64,000 bases of DNA from NCBI GenBank assembly GCA_002070375.1, contig MWDD01000002.1, positions 52,914 to 116,913 on the forward strand, read 5' to 3'. Both the position numbers and the translations under genes were made by a program. Source of the DNA: a bacterium ADurb.Bin157 (GTDB taxonomy: Bacteria; Muiribacteriota; Ozemobacteria; Ozemobacterales; Ozemobacteraceae). Of this stretch, positions 60,070 through 64,000 are shown piece by piece. Numbering within the stretch: position 1 is the first letter of the stretch; each line of letters opens with the position of its first letter. The notes under the pieces were generated by a model. It did no database searches, was not told where the DNA came from, and was given only the letters and a program-made list of their open reading frames with translations.

Positions 60070-62865
60070 TTAACCTAATGGTTTCCCGCATTTACTGCAG
60101 TAGTATTCCTTGATACTGTTCGCTTCATTGCAGTGAGGACAGTTTCGTTGTGGCCCTGATATTTGAGACTCAAATGTATTGTTTGGTTTTGTCTGAGGAG
60201 ATTCAAATGTCGGTAAAGCGTCTATGGATGGCAAGTTGTCTACTGCAGGTAGATTATCTACCGGAGGTAAAGCGAAAGGATTATCAATAAGTAGCGCGGG
60301 ATCTCCATCCATTTTTTCATCATTGCCTTCTATGTTTTCATAATCGGGAAAAGCGGTAAAGCCTCTTTGTTCCTGGGTTGGGGCGTTCCCGATACTGTCG
60401 TAATCGGGATAGGCTTCTGTGCTTGCTGGTTTGGGGACGGGAATTGGCTCAAAAGTTTTAGAAAATTGTTGAGAGTAAAAATTTTGTTGAGGTGTGGTAT
60501 TAAATGCCGTTGGTGTAATATTTTGGTCAGACAAAAGCTCGTCAGAAAATTTTTCAGATGCCAATATGCTCCACTTTTCGGCATTTTGTGAGTCATTGAT
60601 TTTTTTGTAATTTTCAATTAAGGCTTTGTAATACTTGGGGTCATCCGGAGCAAGTCTAATTGCTCTGTCAAATACTTTTATGGTTTGAGTATTATATATT
60701 TGTCTGTTTATGTAAACATTAGCTAGATAAAAGAGTATTTCGTTATCATTTGGAGACAGGGTTATTGCTTGACTCAAAAAATCTTGGGCTGTTTTATGGT
60801 CGACTTGGTTTGTCATAAATGCTTGTGCAAGATAAATGACTATATCTTTTCGAGACTCGTCCAGTTTATATAAGTTTTGTATATGTTCAAGAGCTTGAGG
60901 AGACATGTCGTTTAGTAGCATGCAGGCTTCTCCTGCAATTTTTCTTGCTAACGGGTTTTTCCCTTCTCGCTTAAGCAAATTATTCGCAAGGTCATAGGCT
61001 CTCTGGGGCGCCCCGGTTTTTAACAAAGCTCCTGACAGAAGTAGGGTAATGGTTCTCATGTCAGGAAGGTCTTCTTTCATATAATGCTCTTCTAAGAACG
61101 CCAAATGTTTTTCGTAGTCGCCTTTTTCTCTGATTTTTTCTACCTTTTTCAATAATAGCTTAACCTTATAATTTTTTAGGAAAAGCACAAACTTTTTGGA
61201 AAGTAACAATGCAATGGCTATAAGAGCAAAAAACATATACATGCTGTATTGTTTTATATAAATTTTAAATATTGTTGTATTAATGTCGTTTCTGAAATCA
61301 AATTTTTTAAATTTTACTTTATCAAAGAATGCGAGAGCAGTTTCATATTCTCCCAGTTCATATGCGGCAAATGCAGATATATAATTATATAAAATTTCAT
61401 CTGAATCCTTAAATTCTTCTGCAAGTCTTTTGCCTTCTGTGGAATTGCCTGTTTTTACCGCTAACTCAGCTACTGTCGGTAATAGTTCCTGCCTTTTTTC
61501 GGGGTAAGCAATAAGAAGTTTTTGGCTTAAATTGAAAGCGGTTTCGTATTCTTTCTTATAATCGGCTCTTTCAACCTCTGCAAATTTTTTCCTGAATTCT
61601 TCAGCCCTATTTTCATATTCAATTTTCTTGCCTTCGAGTTGGATAATTCGTTCATTTAATTTGGCACTATCGGCCATTTGTTCTTTCAGCGCCGATTTTA
61701 TTGAATCTATTGCAGCTACAAAATTTAAGTCTTTTTCGAATTTATCTGCTTCTGCCAGATATTTTCTGTATCTTTGCAACGACTCTTGTGCTTTTCGCTT
61801 TTTCATAGCTTCGATCTGAATTATTCTGTCTTTTTTTGCTAATTCTTCATCATATAGAGCTTTCGTTTCTTCGTAAATTTCAGAAATTTCTGCTTCATCG
61901 GGGAATTTTTCAGACGCTGCTACCAGTGCATCGAGTGCTTTTTCGTATTCTTTGTTTTTTAGCATTTTCTCAACCATACTCATGGTTTCAAAATACAATT
62001 TATCTTTTTCGACTATTTCAATTTTTTCAAGTATGTCAAAAGGCTTATCACCCGGTAGTTTACTTATTTTCTTATAAACCTCTATTGCTTCATTGAATTC
62101 TTCTTTTGCATAATGAATTTCAGCTGTATCAATAAGTTTTTTAATCTCTGCGTCATATTTCGTTTTAAGCTCACGCTTAAGCAGATAAAGACCATCGTTA
62201 TGAACTCGTATTGCATTCGCGTATTTTAAGTAGTTTTCAGTTTGCTCTATATTGTTTTCTCTGTAATATGTTTTTGCAACAATAATTATAGCTTCTTGTA
62301 AAGATTCATCAAAAGCTTCCTCTAAGCCTTTTCTATTTTTGCTGATTAAAAAATCTGCTTCATTTTTTATCTTAATGTATTCGCCGTTTTCCCACCAAAT
62401 TTGAAAAAGGCTTGCCCAAATTTTTGTTCCTGATGGGTATGCTTTGCAAGCTTTAAGCATTTGTTCTGTCATTTCGGCAGTGTTTCCGCGATTTTGAGCA
62501 TTTTTTGCCCTAACAACATAGATTGCGCCGAGTGCTTTTTGAATGTCTTGTTCTTCCGGGTTTAATTCTAGGGCTTTTGAGAAAGCCTTTTCCGCATCAG
62601 ATTCTTTTTTCATTCTGTGGTAAGCAAGACCAACGGTATACCAAGCTTCCCAGTTTTCAGAGTTGATTTTAATTGCTTCTTTAAGTGCATTTATAGCTTG
62701 TTGGTATTGAAACAGGTTTATATGATCTCTTGCTTTTTTAATTAGTATAAAAGATTGATCATCAGCGGCGCAGACGTAACTGAGGTTGCTAAAAGGCAAT
62801 CCCAGAAAAAGTAAAATGATAAATGTTGTTTTGTAGGTTTTATAAAAAGTTGAATTCATGCCCAT
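60070..62865 (-). CDS. TPR-repeat membrane protein with C-terminal zinc ribbon
   Basis: The 931-residue protein starts with a signal peptide or anchor (TTFIILLFLGLPFSNLSYVC) at ATG 62865 (or the ATG two codons later). Residues about 35-130 are TPR units (AWYTVGLAYHRMKKESDAEK, AFSKALELNPEEQDIQKALG), followed by long coiled-coil/TPR helices to about 530. A membrane span lies at about 540-560 (MYMFFALIAIALLLSKKFVL), and more TPR units lie at 620-770. A Pro/Asn-rich linker with short repeats of the type DNLP leads to a C-terminal zinc ribbon (CPHCNEANSIKEYYCSKCGK). The zinc ribbon would lie on the cytoplasmic side or, if secreted, outside. Function unknown; it may be an assembly scaffold. Confidence 0.75.
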   Translation of the reverse strand: MGMNSTFYKTYKTTFIILLFLGLPFSNLSYVCAADDQSFILIKKARDHINLFQYQQAINALKEAIKINSENWEAWYTVGLAYHRMKKESDAEKAFSKALELNPEEQDIQKALGAIYVVRAKNAQNRGNTAEMTEQMLKACKAYPSGTKIWASLFQIWWENGEYIKIKNEADFLISKNRKGLEEAFDESLQEAIIIVAKTYYRENNIEQTENYLKYANAIRVHNDGLYLLKRELKTKYDAEIKKLIDTAEIHYAKEEFNEAIEVYKKISKLPGDKPFDILEKIEIVEKDKLYFETMSMVEKMLKNKEYEKALDALVAASEKFPDEAEISEIYEETKALYDEELAKKDRIIQIEAMKKRKAQESLQRYRKYLAEADKFEKDLNFVAAIDSIKSALKEQMADSAKLNERIIQLEGKKIEYENRAEEFRKKFAEVERADYKKEYETAFNLSQKLLIAYPEKRQELLPTVAELAVKTGNSTEGKRLAEEFKDSDEILYNYISAFAAYELGEYETALAFFDKVKFKKFDFRNDINTTIFKIYIKQYSMYMFFALIAIALLLSKKFVLFLKNYKVKLLLKKVEKIREKGDYEKHLAFLEEHYMKEDLPDMRTITLLLSGALLKTGAPQRAYDLANNLLKREGKNPLARKIAGEACMLLNDMSPQALEHIQNLYKLDESRKDIVIYLAQAFMTNQVDHKTAQDFLSQAITLSPNDNEILFYLANVYINRQIYNTQTIKVFDRAIRLAPDDPKYYKALIENYKKINDSQNAEKWSILASEKFSDELLSDQNITPTAFNTTPQQNFYSQQFSKTFEPIPVPKPASTEAYPDYDSIGNAPTQEQRGFTAFPDYENIEGNDEKMDGDPALLIDNPFALPPVDNLPAVDNLPSIDALPTFESPQTKPNNTFESQISGPQRNCPHCNEANSIKEYYCSKCGKPLG

Positions 62866-62875
62866 ATAGACTAGA

Positions 62876-62904
62876 ATAATATTAAAGGCGATTTATGTAA
62901 ACAA
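62876..62904 (-). promoter_or_regulatory. Candidate near-leaderless promoter of the large TPR gene
   Basis: Reading the minus strand, TTGTTT (62899-62904) and TATTAT (62876-62881) are 17 bases apart. The start at about 62869 leaves four bases before the ATG at 62865. No Shine-Dalgarno site is visible. Confidence 0.5.
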
Positions 62905-62941
62905 AAAAATAAAATTCTTGTTATTTAATAAGTTCCAACTG

Positions 62942-62950
62942 TGTTATATT
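62942..62950 (+). promoter_or_regulatory. Candidate extended -10 element for the right-edge TPR-like gene
   Basis: TGTTATATT is an extended -10 (TGnTATATT) whose last base lies seven bases before the ATG at 62957, so transcription would start exactly on the start codon. No good -35 or ribosome binding site is seen. Confidence 0.45.
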
Positions 62951-62956
62951 TAAGAC

Positions 62957-64000
62957 ATGAATGCGTTGCGAATTCCAATTTTACTATTAGTTTTTATAAT
63001 TTTGCTGGGAGTCTTTTTTGTGTGGTCCTCAGACCCGGGGAAAATAAAGAAAAGCATCTCTTTGCTGCCAGAAATTAAAAAAGAACTTGAGAAGACAGAA
63101 GATAAGCAAAATTATGAAAATATTCTAATAAAAGCGAGAACACACTTTAAGAATGAAAATTTTGCAAGTGTCTTGTCTTTAATGTCAACTATTAACGATG
63201 AGAACAATTATGAAGTTTTAAGGCTAAAATCTTATTCATTAGCAGCTCTGAAACGATTTGACGAGGCTATTTTATCTTTCGAAAAGCTTTTGTCTGCGCG
63301 TAGTTACCCTGAAGACGGCTATTCTCTGGCCTATTTATACGAAGTCTCCGGTTATTCCGAGACTTCTCACGGTCTGTATGAAGAACTCTTGACCTTAGAT
63401 TTGAGCGCTGCTCTCAGATTAAAAGTCAGCGAGGGATATTTAAGAACTTCGGCATATAGTTTGGATGAAAAAAAAGTCATAAAGGTAGCTCATGACTTAA
63501 GCAAAAGATATCCGGCTTCTCCTGCCGGAATTATCGAAATGCTCAAATTATACAATAGACCCGACAAACGAGTTTTATCAATGATAGATAATCTTAGTGA
63601 CCACCACAGATCAAATTATGAGTTTAATTTCCGGGCCGGTTTGTATGCTTATAGTAATGGATACTTCGATTTTGCTGAGAAATATTTCAATGTTTGTATA
63701 AAAATAGATTCTCAAAACAGTATTGTTTATTATTACCTATATAAATTATATGAAGCAAAAGGCTTCGTAGGCAAATCGCTAGAAATGATTGAGAGATTTC
63801 ATAGCTTATCCCATGTATTAGGAAGCAATTTGTTTGAGCCTGCTGTTGAGGCTTCTAAACAGGGCCTTTCTGTTCTGGCTTATAATTTATACAGAAGCGC
63901 TGTTTGCGCCGATAGACGGCTTCTCATTCAAAATGATAATGGAATAATTAAATCTTATCAAATGAATATCCCTAAGAATTTAGATTCAAAAGAAGTTAAG
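62957..64000 (+). CDS. Anchored TPR-like protein, truncated by the window end
   Basis: I translated this frame by hand from ATG 62957; 348 codons are open to the window edge with no stop. Residues 5-24 form a membrane anchor (RIPILLLVFIILLGVFFVWS). The rest is alpha-helical with TPR-like units: ARTHFKNENFASVLSLMSTI, LKSYSLAALKRFDEAILSFE, FRAGLYAYSNGYFDFAEKYF and YYLYKLYEAKGFVGKSLEMI. This resembles the helical N-terminal superhelix of soluble lytic transglycosylases or the TPR domains of envelope assembly proteins. The catalytic part, if any, is outside the window. It is divergent from the TPR/zinc-ribbon gene. Confidence 0.7.
   Translation, partial: MNALRIPILLLVFIILLGVFFVWSSDPGKIKKSISLLPEIKKELEKTEDKQNYENILIKARTHFKNENFASVLSLMSTINDENNYEVLRLKSYSLAALKRFDEAILSFEKLLSARSYPEDGYSLAYLYEVSGYSETSHGLYEELLTLDLSAALRLKVSEGYLRTSAYSLDEKKVIKVAHDLSKRYPASPAGIIEMLKLYNRPDKRVLSMIDNLSDHHRSNYEFNFRAGLYAYSNGYFDFAEKYFNVCIKIDSQNSIVYYYLYKLYEAKGFVGKSLEMIERFHSLSHVLGSNLFEPAVEASKQGLSVLAYNLYRSAVCADRRLLIQNDNGIIKSYQMNIPKNLDSKEVK

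Noticed and set aside
1..64000. CRISPR arrays, insertion sequences, prophage, rRNA, replication origin
   Set aside because: I saw no direct-repeat arrays, transposase motifs, terminal inverted repeats with target duplications, rRNA sequence or DnaA-box clusters. I did not compute this and a tool scan could find weak cases.

Overview
This window looks like chromosome from an uncultured, AT-rich, Gram-negative (diderm) bacterium. It has SecDF, a TamB-like outer-envelope transport protein, a secreted cell-wall amidase, SppA, and many signal peptides and envelope proteins. Start codons are mostly ATG with GGAG-type ribosome binding sites, and promoters are of the TTGACA/TATAAT type. I cannot place the phylum from sequence alone. 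A pilin-derived domain with the segment PNFRKAREQAR and the many HEAT and TPR proteins would fit a deep lineage such as Candidatus Riflebacteria, but that is a weak guess. I see no phage, insertion sequence, CRISPR array or rRNA. Coding density is high and no gene-free stretch exceeds 300 bases.

Layout. 1-11 kb: a partial flavin-reductase-like gene; a HEAT-repeat membrane protein; a small secreted protein; a minus-strand operon (STN-like secreted protein, unknown secreted protein, corrinoid adenosyltransferase); and a plus-strand operon of two large paralogous HEAT-repeat proteins plus a small membrane protein, ending tail to tail with dtd. 11-19 kb: secD-secF, then a four-gene operon of a two-domain amidase, a zinc-ribbon/OB-fold membrane protein, a TctA-like permease and a YdjM-like hydrolase. 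19-29 kb: HU, TamB, a left-handed beta-helix acetyltransferase-like protein with SppA, and a VIT/vWA protein carrying a pilin-derived domain. 29-35 kb: a DnaQ-like exonuclease, a coiled-coil membrane protein, a BI-1/YccA protein, IspD, a divergent CFA-synthase-like methyltransferase and a CCA-adding-type nucleotidyltransferase. 35-42.4 kb: a minus-strand one-carbon operon (folD, class V aminotransferase, gcvT, glyA, gcvH, gcvPA, gcvPB). 42.5-43.6 kb: a DUF362/ferredoxin protein.

43.8-53.5 kb: a fused str/S10/spc ribosomal operon running rpsL-rpsG-fusA-rpsJ-rplC-D-W-B-rpsS-rplV-rpsC-rplP-rpmC-rpsQ-rplN-rplX. It lacks tuf and stops at a strong terminator after rplX. 53.5-64 kb: tRNA-Val(GAC), two SPOUT RNA methyltransferases, RecD2, an NT5C2-type HAD nucleotidase, an atypical dihydrolipoamide-dehydrogenase-like flavoprotein, a large TPR/zinc-ribbon membrane protein and a truncated TPR-like protein.

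The most unusual observations are: ribosomal protein L22 with an N-terminal S13-like domain, next to an L29 about three times normal length (both proteins line the peptide exit tunnel); several genes whose promoter places transcription start at or within a few bases of the ATG (candidate leaderless mRNAs); a vWA protein carrying a remnant type IV pilin domain; an amidase with a second, degenerate amidase-like domain; and a terminator-like hairpin inside the first codons of the CCA-adding enzyme gene, right after the glycine-cleavage genes.
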